NCBI GenBank assembly: GCA_045863055.1
Contig: BTUW01000015.1
Coordinates: forward strand, 31,159 to 95,158
DNA length: 64,000 nt
DNA from: UTCHB3 sp008363265
GTDB taxonomy: Bacteria > Bacteroidota > Ignavibacteria > Ignavibacteriales > Ignavibacteriaceae
Direction: 5' to 3'
The notes under the pieces are model-generated. The model saw nothing but the letters and a program-made list of their open reading frames with translations, was not told the origin of the DNA and did no database searches. How positions within the stretch are numbered: position 1 is the stretch's first letter; the number at the start of each line of letters is the position of its first letter. Below are positions 18,702-28,631 of the stretch, one piece after another. Position numbers and translations under genes: made by a program.

Positions 18702-19166
18702 TTAAACGCTGACTTCTCTTGCCGACTCATGCACGATCCAGTTCTGCATTGCGTGGATCAGCGACTCCATAACGTTCATCACGTTCTTCTGAGTTTCCTC
18801 ATCGAGCGTGTCGAATATCTCTTTATGGACTAAAACATGCCCGGAGTTGATGTTGTTGATGTATGGCCGGCTTTGGCCCGTAAGGTAAACATTGAAGCTT
18901 CGCCTGTCGTGGCTGTCCTGCCTGCGCTGTACAAGTTTTTTCTCTTCAAGTGAAGTCAGGATGTGAGTTATCCTCCCCGGCGTGAGCCCCATTATCGATG
19001 AAAGCTCTCTGATCGAGATAAATTGCTTGTCACCGAAAAGCATCAACAGCCTTAGTTCCGCAGGTGTGAGGTTGTAACACCTGGCAAAAAATTCCTCTTT
19101 TCTGCTGCATTCCCGCGAAAGGGAGCAGGTCAGTTCCGCAAATTTCTTCGCTGTATCGTCTATCAT
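18702..19166 (-). CDS. MarR family transcriptional regulator
   Basis: The 154-residue protein has the MarR winged-helix layout: ELRLLMLFGDKQFISIRELSSIMGLTPGRITHILTSLEEKKLVQRRQDSHDRR in outline, with the conserved Asp-Arg-Arg of the wing. Several cysteines lie near the N-terminus (CSLSRECSR, ARCYN), which could sense thiol oxidation; that is a guess. It is divergent from a small gene at 19449, whose promoter region it may control. The 3' end carries a short partial tandem duplication (see findings). Confidence 0.85.
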   Translation of the reverse strand: MIDDTAKKFAELTCSLSRECSRKEEFFARCYNLTPAELRLLMLFGDKQFISIRELSSIMGLTPGRITHILTSLEEKKLVQRRQDSHDRRSFNVYLTGQSRPYINNINSGHVLVHKEIFDTLDEETQKNVMNVMESLIHAMQNWIVHESAREVSV

Positions 19167-19448
19167 TTCAGTATTTAAATTATTTTACTCTCTAAATTAT
19201 ACGATCGTAAAACAATGAGCTAATAAGACTTTTCTTGAATAATACTTTTAGTGTGGAGTGTAGAGTGTGGAGTGTAGAGTGTGGAGGATTTGGGGAAATG
19301 TGATTCGCCGCGGCGAGGTGATTTCCTCGCTACTCATCACTCACTTCTCACTACTCAATCCGCCGCGGCGGATCGCCACTCACTACTATATTAGGAATTT
19401 TATTATTTTTGATACCGAGATTAAAAATATTTTAGACGGACAAAGAAT

Positions 19449-19721
19449 ATGACAACACTTCCCGGACCGAAGACAATTGAATTCCCCGCAGATTCACTCG
19501 AAAAACAGGTTTATACCATTGCTGAAGAGTTGAAAGACTATTTACCAGTGGCCAGCGACAGAAACCGCCTCGGCTATGTGCTCTTCAAATATGTGAACAA
19601 ACAGGGTGACGAGCCTTCAGTGATGCTTCTTAACGGTAAATTTACCATTCAGGGGATCACGAGAGACCAGCTCGCTTCGATCATAACAGAAAAACTGAAA
19701 ACAGTTAAACTCCCCGAATAG
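19449..19721 (+). CDS. Conserved-looking small protein of unknown function
   Basis: This is a 90-residue soluble protein with no motif I recognise. It has clean coding character, an ATG after a purine-rich AAAGAAT stretch, and a strong terminator directly after the stop. Its composition (charged, with LFKYVNKQGDEPSVMLLNGKF) suggests a small beta-rich fold. It is divergent from the MarR gene over 280 bases. Confidence 0.6.
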   Translation: MTTLPGPKTIEFPADSLEKQVYTIAEELKDYLPVASDRNRLGYVLFKYVNKQGDEPSVMLLNGKFTIQGITRDQLASIITEKLKTVKLPE

Positions 19722-19726
19722 ACATT

Positions 19727-19760
19727 AAAAAAGGCTGTCCGTCGCCGGGCAGCCTTTTTT
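19727..19760. terminator. Bidirectional rho-independent terminator
   Basis: AAAAAAGGCTG pairs with CAGCCTTTTTT around a short loop, giving a stem of about 14 pairs flanked by A and T runs. It separates the convergent small gene (plus strand) and fbp (minus strand). Confidence 0.9.
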
Positions 19761-19777
19761 CACTTCCAATTTTCCGG

Positions 19778-20809
19778 TCAGAGCGGCTTTTCAAGCTCGG
19801 CGTCTGTATCCGCGATAAATTTCGCCACTTTATCCACATCGTACGGACTTCCGATGAAGATCGGACATCTTTCGTGCAGTGATTCCGGTTTTACCTCCAG
19901 TATCCTTTTGTAGCCGTCGATGCTTTTGCCGCCGGCTGCTTCGATGATCATCGAAACCGGATTGCACTCGTACATCAGGCGAAGCTTCCCTTTCGGGTTT
20001 CGGCTGTCGGCAGGATACATGAAGATGCCGCCGTAAAGGAGTGTGCGGTGAACATCGGCAACCATCGATCCGATGTAGCGGGTCGAGTAGGGTCTTCCCG
20101 TCTCTTTTTCCTCTTCCTGAAGCCATTTAATGTACTTTTTCAGTCCGGGGTGCCAATATTTGTAGTTGCCTTCGTTAATGCTGTAGATCTTCCCCTTGTT
20201 CGGTATCTTCATATCAGGGTGTGAAAGAATAAATTCACCGATCGAAGGGTCGAGCGTGAATCCGTGCACCCCTTCACCAACGGTATAGACCAGCATGGTT
20301 GAGGAGCCGTAAATTACATATCCTGCAGCAACCTGCTCAACGCCCGGCTGCAGACAATCTTCAAGCGTACCGGGGCCATCGCCTTCCGACACCCTCTTGT
20401 AAATGCTGAAGATGGTGCCGATATTCACGTTCACATCGATGTTCGATGACCCGTCAAGAGGATCGAACAGAAGAACATATTTTCCGATCTCGAAGTGGTG
20501 CGGGATGTGGATGATATCCTCTTCCTCCTCAGAGGCCATGATGCAGAGCTGACCGCCATGGTCCATTGCCTTGAAGAGCATGTCGTGAGCATAGATATCA
20601 AGTTTTTTTACCGATTCGCCGTGAACATTGGTGTCGCCCGTAAAGCCGAGTATCTCAACAAGACCGGCTTTGTTCACTTCTCTCGAAATTATTTTTGCGG
20701 CTATTGAAAGGTCTGAAAGGATCCTCGAGAGGGCACCCGTTGCCTCGGGATGCTTCCGCTCCTGCTCGATGATGTACCTTTCAAGGGTCATGAAAGGGGT
20801 TAGTGACAT
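19778..20809 (-). CDS. fbp: Fructose-1,6-bisphosphatase class I
   Basis: The enzyme hydrolyses fructose 1,6-bisphosphate to fructose 6-phosphate in gluconeogenesis. The metal-binding motif DPLDGSSNIDVNVNIGTIFSIY is present (residues about 117-138). Also present are the acidic EEEEDI, the substrate-binding Y-STRYIGSMVADVHR, and KLRLMYECNP near the C-terminus. Length (343 aa) fits class I. GGAG lies 11 bases before the chosen start. A second Met six residues in has no clear ribosome site. Monocistronic. Confidence 0.97.
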   Translation of the reverse strand: MSLTPFMTLERYIIEQERKHPEATGALSRILSDLSIAAKIISREVNKAGLVEILGFTGDTNVHGESVKKLDIYAHDMLFKAMDHGGQLCIMASEEEEDIIHIPHHFEIGKYVLLFDPLDGSSNIDVNVNIGTIFSIYKRVSEGDGPGTLEDCLQPGVEQVAAGYVIYGSSTMLVYTVGEGVHGFTLDPSIGEFILSHPDMKIPNKGKIYSINEGNYKYWHPGLKKYIKWLQEEEKETGRPYSTRYIGSMVADVHRTLLYGGIFMYPADSRNPKGKLRLMYECNPVSMIIEAAGGKSIDGYKRILEVKPESLHERCPIFIGSPYDVDKVAKFIADTDAELEKPL

Positions 20810-20897
20810 TATGACTGTATCTCCGTATGTATAAATTTTATTGATCTGCTGAAATATAACACATCCGGGAGAGTAAAAAAACGGAAGGTGCGTGAAA

Positions 20898-20925
20898 GCA
20901 CGCCATTTCGGGGATAATGGCGTGC
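20898..20925 (-). terminator. Hairpin after the ABC exporter operon, likely terminator
   Basis: A perfect 10-pair stem (GCACGCCATT/AATGGCGTGC) with an 8-base loop lies 22 bases beyond the ABC gene stop. The T run on the minus strand begins only about 20 bases later, so this may be an mRNA-stabilising or rho-dependent structure. Confidence 0.5.
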
Positions 20926-20946
20926 GTGATCACATAAAAGGGGTGG

Positions 20947-22734
20947 TTAGGCAGCGATTTCCTGATCTTTGTACTGGAGCTGGTAGAGCTTGAAGTATAG
21001 CCCCCTCTTTTCGAGGAGCTCTTCGTGCGTTCCCATCTCCTTCATCTCGCCTTTGTGCATAACGATGATCTTGTCGGCATTTCTGATGGTCGAAAGCCTG
21101 TGGGCGATAACAATGGCCGTTCTTCCTTCGAGAAGTGTATCGATGGCCGATTGTATCATTTTCTCGGTCTCGGTATCAACGCTTGAGGTGGCCTCATCAA
21201 GAATAAGTATCTGCGGATCATGCGCGAGTGCCCGGGCGAACGAAACAAGCTGCTTCTGCCCCACGGAAAGTGTCGCGCCCCTCTCTTTTACCGGTTCGTC
21301 GTACTTCTTCGGAAGAAGCTCGATGAAACGGTGCGCGCCTACATGGCGGGCGGCGGCCTCGATCATCTCATCGGTAATGGCAGGATCGTTCATGCCGATA
21401 TTCGATTTGATCGTACCGAAGAAGAGGAACACATCCTGCAGCACGATCGATATCTTCTGCCTCAGTTCCCTCTTGTCAACTTCGCGGATATCGACTCCAT
21501 CAACCTTGATGCTTCCCTTGTTGATGTCGTAGAAGCGGGTAAGAATGTTTATAATGCTGGTTTTTCCCGCGCCTGTTGCACCAACTATGGCTACAGTTTC
21601 GCCGGGATTGATCGAGAAAGAGATGTTTTTCAGCACGTAATCATCCTGATTGTAAGCGAAACAGACATTCTCGAAGTCGATCTTCCCCTTTACCTGTCCG
21701 AGCGGTTTCGGGTTTTCAGGGTTCTGTATCATCGTCTGATCATCAAGCAGTGTGAATATCCGCTCCGATGATGCCATGGCCGTCTGCATGATATTGTACT
21801 TTTCAGAAAGGTCCCGGATCGGCCGGAAGAACATTTCAGTATACTGAATGAACGCGAAAAGCACGCCGAGTGATATCTGCTCCTGCACCACCTGACCGCC
21901 GCCATACCAGATTATAAGGGCAATGGCAGCCGAAGAGATCAACTCCACACCGGGGAAAAAGATGGCGTAGTAGAACACCGATCTGATATTCTCATCCCTG
22001 TGGTCACCGTTTATCTTGGCGAAGGTCTTTGCTTCATCCTTCTCTTTGTTGAACAGACGGGTAACGCTCATGCCGGTGATGTGCTCCTGCATGTACGAGT
22101 TAAGCCTCGCGAGGTACATCCTGATATCGCGGTATGACTCACGCACCTTTTTCCTGAAGAGGAATGTTCCGTAGATCAGGAAGGGCAGAACCGAAAGGGT
22201 GATCAGCGACAACTGCCAGTCGATAAAGAACATGAATCCGAGGATCCAGAGAATGATGAATACATCGCTGAAAACCATCACTATACCGGAAGTGAAGAGT
22301 TCGTTGAGCGACTCCACATCGTTCGTAACACGGGTTACCAGCCTTCCGATCGGTGTCTTGTCGAAGAAACTGACCGAGAGTTTCTGGGTATGTCTGAAGA
22401 GCCTCCTCCTGAGATCGAGGATCGTCTTCTGTCCAAGAAGCTGCGTGAAGTAGGTAAGAACATACTGGATCACCGCCTGAACAGCGAGCGCGCCAAAGAG
22501 ACCGAGGGTCAGTATCACGAGCCCGTCGAAGTCTTTGTTCAATATTTTATCATCGATCGCCACTTTGGTAAGCCAGGGGCGGAGCGGTCCGAGCCCGGCG
22601 ACCAAAATATTCAGAAGAATGGCCAGAACAACATACTTTTTGTAGGGCTTCACGAACTCGAGAAGCCTTTTCATCAGCTTCGAGTCGTACGCTTTACCTA
22701 ATATTTCATCATCATGGTGTGGTTTGGCAGCCAT
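20947..22734 (-). CDS. ABC exporter half-transporter, canonical catalytic Glu
   Basis: About six membrane helices occupy residues 30-320, followed by a nucleotide-binding domain. Walker A is GATGAGKT, the signature is LSVGQ (usual LSGGQ), Walker B is ILILDEATSS with the catalytic Glu, and the switch His is in IAHRLST. The type IV exporter fold moves lipids, drugs or peptides. It is the last of three minus-strand genes (gaps 6 and 11 bases) whose first gene encodes a partner with the opposite set of defects. The two probably form one heterodimer. Confidence 0.9.
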   Translation of the reverse strand: MAAKPHHDDEILGKAYDSKLMKRLLEFVKPYKKYVVLAILLNILVAGLGPLRPWLTKVAIDDKILNKDFDGLVILTLGLFGALAVQAVIQYVLTYFTQLLGQKTILDLRRRLFRHTQKLSVSFFDKTPIGRLVTRVTNDVESLNELFTSGIVMVFSDVFIILWILGFMFFIDWQLSLITLSVLPFLIYGTFLFRKKVRESYRDIRMYLARLNSYMQEHITGMSVTRLFNKEKDEAKTFAKINGDHRDENIRSVFYYAIFFPGVELISSAAIALIIWYGGGQVVQEQISLGVLFAFIQYTEMFFRPIRDLSEKYNIMQTAMASSERIFTLLDDQTMIQNPENPKPLGQVKGKIDFENVCFAYNQDDYVLKNISFSINPGETVAIVGATGAGKTSIINILTRFYDINKGSIKVDGVDIREVDKRELRQKISIVLQDVFLFFGTIKSNIGMNDPAITDEMIEAAARHVGAHRFIELLPKKYDEPVKERGATLSVGQKQLVSFARALAHDPQILILDEATSSVDTETEKMIQSAIDTLLEGRTAIVIAHRLSTIRNADKIIVMHKGEMKEMGTHEELLEKRGLYFKLYQLQYKDQEIAA

Positions 22735-22740
22735 CAGGTC

Positions 22741-23751
22741 CTATATGATCTTGTAATATTTCTCATTACCGAAGAACGACTTTATGTTGCCAACGGTAGT
22801 GTCGAGGATCCTCTCGACCGCTTCGGTTGAATCGAAGGCGATGTGAGGCGTTATAATAACATTTTCTTTTCTGAGGAGGATGTTCCTTTTAAGAAGTGCC
22901 TCCATTTCAGCAGGTGACACATTCTTCGAGAGCATCTGGTTCTCTTCGGCGGCGAGGTCTTCACCTTCGAACACATCGAGTCCGGCTCCGCTGAAGATGC
23001 CCGCATCGATCGCGTGGTAAAGGGCTGAGGGTTCGATCAGTCCCGCCCTCGCGGTGTTTATGAAGAGCGCGCCCTTCTTAACCTTGCCGATATTGTCCAT
23101 ATTTATCAGGTAGTGGGTATTCTCGTTGTACGGACAGTGAAGTGATATAATATCCGAGGTGGAGAGGAGTTCATCAAGCGAAACATACTTAAATTCAAGT
23201 ATCTCCTCAAGAATGTGGTTCTGCATCGGATCGAAGACCACGATATTCATCCCGAAGCCCTTTGCCATCTTTATCACATGAGTGCCTATGCTTCCAGCGC
23301 CAATGATACCGATGGTCTTGTCTTTCAGGTCGAAGCCCCTTAAACCCTCGAGCGAGAAATTCCCCTGGATCGAGCGGACATACGCCCTGTGAAGATTCCG
23401 TGAAAGCGCCAGAATCAGAGCAAATGTGTGCTCGGCCACGGTGTTTTCGCCGTAATATGGAACGTTGCATACAGAGACACCCCGCTTCTGGGCGGCATCA
23501 AGGTTTATGTGGTTGAAGCCTGTGCTGCGGGTGGCGATCAGTTTCAGTTTTGGAAGACTGCTCATCACCGCTTCGGTCAGTTTGGAATATATAAAGACCG
23601 ACACTACATCGGCATCCTTCGCAAGATCGCGATTGGCCGCGGTCAGTGGCTCTTTATGAAATTCAAGGATGTAATTTTTATCGAATCTGCGCTTAATGTA
23701 TTTTTTCTCTTCGCCTTCTATTTCGAAGAAAGCTATCTTTATCTGTGCCAT
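22741..23751 (-). CDS. D-2-hydroxyacid dehydrogenase (NAD-dependent)
   Basis: The NAD-binding motif GIIGAGSIG lies at about residues 149-157. The catalytic Arg is in INTARAGLIE, an acidic residue follows in DVFEGED, and the catalytic His is in TPHIAFDS. The family reduces 2-keto acids such as pyruvate to D-hydroxyacids. The C-terminal layout resembles D-lactate dehydrogenases. The gene sits between two ABC half-transporter genes with gaps of 6 and 11 bases, so it is in their operon. A functional link is not obvious. Confidence 0.9.
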   Translation of the reverse strand: MAQIKIAFFEIEGEEKKYIKRRFDKNYILEFHKEPLTAANRDLAKDADVVSVFIYSKLTEAVMSSLPKLKLIATRSTGFNHINLDAAQKRGVSVCNVPYYGENTVAEHTFALILALSRNLHRAYVRSIQGNFSLEGLRGFDLKDKTIGIIGAGSIGTHVIKMAKGFGMNIVVFDPMQNHILEEILEFKYVSLDELLSTSDIISLHCPYNENTHYLINMDNIGKVKKGALFINTARAGLIEPSALYHAIDAGIFSGAGLDVFEGEDLAAEENQMLSKNVSPAEMEALLKRNILLRKENVIITPHIAFDSTEAVERILDTTVGNIKSFFGNEKYYKII

Positions 23752-23762
23752 GAGGTTGCTCC

Positions 23763-25508
23763 TTATATTTCTTCGATTTCCTGTTCGAGCAGCTGTCTGC
23801 TGTAGATACCCGCGTATATCCCGTTAAGCTCAAGCAATTCTTCATGTGTACCCTGTTCCGCGATCTTTCCCTTATCGAGAACAACGATCTTGTCGGCATC
23901 TTTCACGGTGGAAACCCTGTGGCTCACCATGATGGTTGTTCTTTCTTGCATAAATCCTCTGAGCCCCTGAAGAATATCCTCCTCGGTGTGGGTATCGACG
24001 GCCGAGAATGAGTCGTCGAGTATAAGTATTTTCGGTTCAGTGATCAGCGCGCGGGTTAGGGCAGCCCTTTGTTTCTGACCGCCGGAAAGCGTAATGCCTC
24101 TTTCGCCAACCACGGTATCAAACCCCGCGGGGAACTGCAGTACATCTTTCGAGAACTGCGCGATCCCGGCTTTCCGCATCATTTCCTGCTCTGTAACGGA
24201 CGGATCACCGTAAGTGATGTTGTTCTTGAGTGAATCGGAAAAGAGGAATGCCTCCTGCGGTACAAAGCCGATCGACCTTCTGAGGGTTTTCAGTGAAATA
24301 TCCTTGATGTTCACTCCGTCGATCAGCACTTCACCTTCGGTAACATCGAACAGTCTGGGCAGAAGGTTTATCAGTGTGGTCTTTCCGCTTCCTGTTGAAC
24401 CCATGAGCGCGAGCGAGTGCCCCGCGGGGATCGTAAGATTGAGGTTGTGCAATACCCAGGGTAGGTCGTCACCATATCTGAATGAAACGTTCCTTAGTTC
24501 GATCTCACCTTTTACTTCTTTTAATTTACTGTTTTCTTCGGCTACATCTTCAATTTCAAACTTTTCGGCGAGTATCTTGTTGAGCCTCGCCATGCTGGCC
24601 TCCGCCTGTTGAATAATGTTTATCACCCAACCGAACGCGATCATCGGCCAGATAAGAATTCCGAGATACATTACAAGCGCGGTAACATCACCGATCATAA
24701 GCGACCCGTTTATCACCATCGATCCGCCTGTAAGTATCGCTACGATAACAGAAAGCCCGGTAAGAAGGAACAGCGTAGGCTGAAAAAGCGCCTGAACCTT
24801 CACCAAACTCATGTTTCTGGTGAGGTATTCACTGCTTAGCCTCTCGAAATCCTCGATCTCTTTCTCTTCAGATACATATGATTTGATAACGCGAATGCCC
24901 GAGAAATTCTCCTGGGCCTTGGTGGTCATATCTGAAAATTTTTCCTGAATAAGGGTGAACCTCCTGTGTACCTTCTTCCCGACCCAGTAAACAAGGAAAG
25001 AAAGAAGTGGAAGGGGTATCAAACTCCATAGCGTCACTTCCCAGCTGATCATCGACATTATCGAAACCACAATGATCATCCGGATCCCGGTATCGATCGA
25101 GTACATAACCGCGGGACCGATGAACATCCTCACCGCGCTAATATCATTGGTAGCATGCGCCATCAGGTTGCCGGTGGAGTGGTTCTGGAAGAAGCGGAAA
25201 GAGAGATTCTGGATGTGCTCCCAGAAATCCTGTCTGACATCGTATTCAATCTTGCGCGAGATAACTATGATCGTCTGCCTGATCATAAAGCGGAAGATGC
25301 CGGAAATAAGGGTGGAACCAACTATCAGGAGGGCGTACTGCACAAGTTTCGCTTCGGCTATACCTTTCTGGAGGTCGTTCAGCGAGTCCTTGATTATGAG
25401 AGGCACATAAACGGTGAAAAGGTTTGAGGCTATTATGAAGAAAATGCCTGCTAACAAAGCGGCTTTGTAACGGGCGAAATATTTCTTCAGTGTCCTGAGG
25501 TTCTTCAT
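23763..25508 (-). CDS. ABC exporter half-transporter, degenerate catalytic site
   Basis: An N-terminal six-helix membrane domain is followed by an NBD with Walker A GSTGSGKT and a canonical signature LSGGQ. Walker B reads LILDDSFSAVD: Asp replaces the catalytic Glu. The switch His is in VSHRVST. In heterodimeric exporters such as TM287/288 the subunit with Asp pairs with a subunit that has an imperfect signature, exactly as seen in the downstream gene. It is the first gene of the three-gene operon. The transported substrate is unknown. Confidence 0.9.
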   Translation of the reverse strand: MKNLRTLKKYFARYKAALLAGIFFIIASNLFTVYVPLIIKDSLNDLQKGIAEAKLVQYALLIVGSTLISGIFRFMIRQTIIVISRKIEYDVRQDFWEHIQNLSFRFFQNHSTGNLMAHATNDISAVRMFIGPAVMYSIDTGIRMIIVVSIMSMISWEVTLWSLIPLPLLSFLVYWVGKKVHRRFTLIQEKFSDMTTKAQENFSGIRVIKSYVSEEKEIEDFERLSSEYLTRNMSLVKVQALFQPTLFLLTGLSVIVAILTGGSMVINGSLMIGDVTALVMYLGILIWPMIAFGWVINIIQQAEASMARLNKILAEKFEIEDVAEENSKLKEVKGEIELRNVSFRYGDDLPWVLHNLNLTIPAGHSLALMGSTGSGKTTLINLLPRLFDVTEGEVLIDGVNIKDISLKTLRRSIGFVPQEAFLFSDSLKNNITYGDPSVTEQEMMRKAGIAQFSKDVLQFPAGFDTVVGERGITLSGGQKQRAALTRALITEPKILILDDSFSAVDTHTEEDILQGLRGFMQERTTIMVSHRVSTVKDADKIVVLDKGKIAEQGTHEELLELNGIYAGIYSRQLLEQEIEEI

Positions 25509-25767
25509 TCTCTTCCGGAAATTCTAAAAAGCTGTCTGCAAGTTCACAACTTATCGCGCGCCATACAACATCTTAATGATCGGCGGCCATATAACTTGCT
25601 CAATACATGTTGTAACAACTTTTTATTTCCATTGGTTCATGATCTCTCTTGAAGAACGGAAATTTGATACAACCACAAAGACACGAAGGCACAAAGAACG
25701 GGACAATCGATTCGCCGCGGCGAATCACATTTTCTTAGTGCCTTTGTGCCTTCCTGTGAGACAAAAA

Positions 25768-28416
25768 TCAAAGAAATTTAGCTGCGTTGAACCAATAGGT
25801 GATCTTTGCCATGAAGATGTTGTTCGATTCCGAATCCATCAGGTTGGCGAAGCTCCTGCCGAGCTGGAACTGTCCGGGATCATCGAAGTTCGTCCTGTCG
25901 TGGCTCCAGACCAGGAAGAGGGTCGAGCCGGGGAGGAACTCCCAGCGATAGATCAGGTTCAGACGGAGCGACTTGAAGTTGAAGTCGGGATTACCTACTG
26001 CGAACCTGTTTCCGGTACCGGGATCGATCACATATTCACCATTTGCGTCATCGTAGCCGATCGAGGTCCCTTTTGTACCGTAAACAGTATAATCCATTTC
26101 CCTTTCCCTGTCAAGCTCCTTCAGTTCGGAGTATTTTCCGATCGAGATGAAGGGCTGCGCGAAGAGCTGGAGGCTCATCGTCGGGGTGAAGGTGTAGTCG
26201 AGACGGATTGTCGCGAAAAGCGTCTTCTGGTCGAGATATCCGAACACGTGCCTTGTGCCGTAGGTACGGGTTGCCGAGGCGTCATCAACATTTGCCACCC
26301 ACTGGGTCTTGTCGTAATTCATTTCATAGCCCGGATAGACCGTGATCCTGAGAGCTTCACTCGCGCGCCATGAACCGCCAAGCTGCACATTATAGTAGTT
26401 GCTTCCGATCTCATCACCGCCGTAATAGAAGTCGCCATCCACAGTGAGGGCGTTCCTCTGATCGGTAGAGAATCCTACCGCGCCATTATAACCGGAAGGC
26501 ATTTTCGCCGACGGACCGCCGCGGGTGTGCCTTGTGTTGAGCTTTTCAAACTCATAACCGAAGTTGTATCTCAGCTGGTAAAAGTTCAGAAGGGTTACAC
26601 TTCCCATCGAGAAGAAGCCGTTTCCCTCGGTTTCACCGTCGAAGTTGAGCGACCTGTAGTATGCAGCGTAAACGCTTCTTGAGCGCGACCATGAGTTCTC
26701 CTTGTAGTCGCGCAGGCCGAGCACCAGGTGTCCGTTGATGATATCGGTTTTCCAGGCGAATCCGAGATCGTTCACATTGAATCCGGGTGAAATGGCGCCA
26801 AGAGCTGCGTTCACATAAAACTCACCTTCCTGCTTGTTCAAAGCAACCCTTCCGGCCCATCCGTTGAGGGAAGTGGCGTTGGGATCAAGTCGCTTCGTTT
26901 TCATGTCAGGTCTCTGGAAGAAGTGGATCGAGCTCTGCTGCAGATCGTTGATGTACTCCTTGCTTCCGTTCACACCGGTCCCGATGAAGTAACCGTTGAT
27001 CACATATACTTTTGCAGAGTCAAGATTCACCCAGCCATCAACTCCGGCAGCGTATGAATTGCTGCTGAAGTCGTTCCTCAGCGATCCGTCGTCAAACTTT
27101 CTGATCATCGAGGTACCCATGAAGCCGAGACCGAAACGGGATTCGTCAAACTCCTTCAGGGTTCTGAAAACCGTTGCGTTGGAAAGGGGCTGAACCTCTT
27201 TCAGGGTTGTAAGTCCGTTCGTGTATGAGCGGGCGTTCATTGAGTTTGTTACCGCGTTGAGGGCATAGACCGACCATCCGTCGGATATCTTCCCTGTTAG
27301 CTTGGCGGCACCGATTATCTGGGTTTCGCCCGGATAATCAACGAAGTCACCATCCGCTGCCGGTCCGGTTGGAGCCTTGCCTATTCTGCGGGAATAGAAC
27401 ATGTCGGGGCCACCCCAATTGAAACCCCAGTTGTTGTTAGAGCCGCCGTAACCGAAAGCGAGAAGGTTTGATCCCTCGATGAAGAAGGGGCGCTTCTCGT
27501 CATAGAAAGTTTCATAGGCTGATAGGTTGAGGACAGCCGGATCCACTTCGACCTGACCGAAATCGGGGTTCACGGTCATATCGAGTGTAAGATTACTGTT
27601 GATGCCCCACTTCAGATCCGCGCCGAAAGTGGTTTTGTACTGGCTGCTCTTGTAGAACGGATCGTTCTGGTCGTGGATCAGGTACTGGGCTTTTTGCACC
27701 ATGTAAGGCAGCACTTCAAGATTCGTGCCGGTACCGATCTCTTCAAAACCCTTGAGTTCGGCGAATTTGGAAACAAATCCGCTCTCATTCTTCTTAAGAA
27801 GGATGTAGTAGGTCTGTTCGTTTCGCCGTGAGATGTTCCGTTTGAAGTTGATACCCCATGTCATGTCGTTTCGTTTGTTGAACCTGAGCTGGGAGAAGGG
27901 GATGCGCATTTCAACGGTCCATCCGTCACCGGTGCGCTGGGTCTTTGCCTCCCAGACGCCGTTCCATGAACTTTCATCCCAGTCGGAATTGAACAGTGTA
28001 CCGTCACCCACCGAGCCACTTGGTGTCGCGTAAAAATAGTAGCCCGAGCGTTTATCAAAATAGGGATCGAGAAAGAGCATGAAATAGTCTGATTGTACCC
28101 ACTGGTCTTTCCTCGCCAGCACGGTAACGATCGAATCGGGTTCACTGTCGTAGCAGTAAGCACCAACATAAAATGCTTCATCGTCGTAAGTCACCTTAAC
28201 GGCAGTCTTCTGCGTCGAAGGTTTTCCCTCATCGGGGTCGCGCTGATAGAAATCGAGTAAAGGCATTCCTTGCCAGACGGTTTCGTTAAGTTTGCCATCG
28301 ACCTCTATAGGAGAGTTAGACTTCGAGATCTTGATCTCCTTGGAGCCCTTTGATCCGCCCGCATAAGCCTGCGCGAAGGCGATTAAAACGAAGAATATTA
28401 AAGCTGTTCTTCTCAT
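25768..28416 (-). CDS. DUF5916 outer-membrane protein with CBM9-like N-terminal domain
   Basis: A signal peptide (MRRTALIFFVLIAFAQAYA) is followed by a CBM9-like region of about 200 residues (PIEVDGKLNETVWQG, DEAFYVGAYCYD, SDYFMLFLDP). The remaining 650 residues have alternating beta-strand character and resemble DUF5916, predicted to form an outer-membrane beta-barrel. The C-terminus ends with KITYWFNAAKFL, an aromatic-ended strand suited to barrel insertion. The role is probably nutrient binding or uptake. Monocistronic. Confidence 0.85.
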   Translation of the reverse strand: MRRTALIFFVLIAFAQAYAGGSKGSKEIKISKSNSPIEVDGKLNETVWQGMPLLDFYQRDPDEGKPSTQKTAVKVTYDDEAFYVGAYCYDSEPDSIVTVLARKDQWVQSDYFMLFLDPYFDKRSGYYFYATPSGSVGDGTLFNSDWDESSWNGVWEAKTQRTGDGWTVEMRIPFSQLRFNKRNDMTWGINFKRNISRRNEQTYYILLKKNESGFVSKFAELKGFEEIGTGTNLEVLPYMVQKAQYLIHDQNDPFYKSSQYKTTFGADLKWGINSNLTLDMTVNPDFGQVEVDPAVLNLSAYETFYDEKRPFFIEGSNLLAFGYGGSNNNWGFNWGGPDMFYSRRIGKAPTGPAADGDFVDYPGETQIIGAAKLTGKISDGWSVYALNAVTNSMNARSYTNGLTTLKEVQPLSNATVFRTLKEFDESRFGLGFMGTSMIRKFDDGSLRNDFSSNSYAAGVDGWVNLDSAKVYVINGYFIGTGVNGSKEYINDLQQSSIHFFQRPDMKTKRLDPNATSLNGWAGRVALNKQEGEFYVNAALGAISPGFNVNDLGFAWKTDIINGHLVLGLRDYKENSWSRSRSVYAAYYRSLNFDGETEGNGFFSMGSVTLLNFYQLRYNFGYEFEKLNTRHTRGGPSAKMPSGYNGAVGFSTDQRNALTVDGDFYYGGDEIGSNYYNVQLGGSWRASEALRITVYPGYEMNYDKTQWVANVDDASATRTYGTRHVFGYLDQKTLFATIRLDYTFTPTMSLQLFAQPFISIGKYSELKELDREREMDYTVYGTKGTSIGYDDANGEYVIDPGTGNRFAVGNPDFNFKSLRLNLIYRWEFLPGSTLFLVWSHDRTNFDDPGQFQLGRSFANLMDSESNNIFMAKITYWFNAAKFL

Positions 28417-28580
28417 ATGGTTGAGGTTCCTGTTTGTTTTTAGAGGTTTAGACCCGGAGAGATGAAAATAGTTGTGTGCAAATTACCGACGTGAGGGGGG
28501 AATTTCCCGGATTAGTGATGAGTGGCGGTTTATACGGATGAGGGATGAAGGATGAGGGATGAAATTTTTAAAAAGTACAA

Positions 28581-28614
28581 AAAAAGGAACAGAATTTTGC
28601 TTCTGTTCCTTTTT
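28581..28614 (-). terminator. Rho-independent terminator of the PorV-like gene
   Basis: A perfect 14-pair stem (AAAAAGGAACAGAA with TTCTGTTCCTTTTT, loop of six) lies 18 bases after the stop of the gene at 28632. A poly-T run follows on the minus strand. Confidence 0.9.
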
Positions 28615-28631
28615 CGTTTAACAAATTCTGA

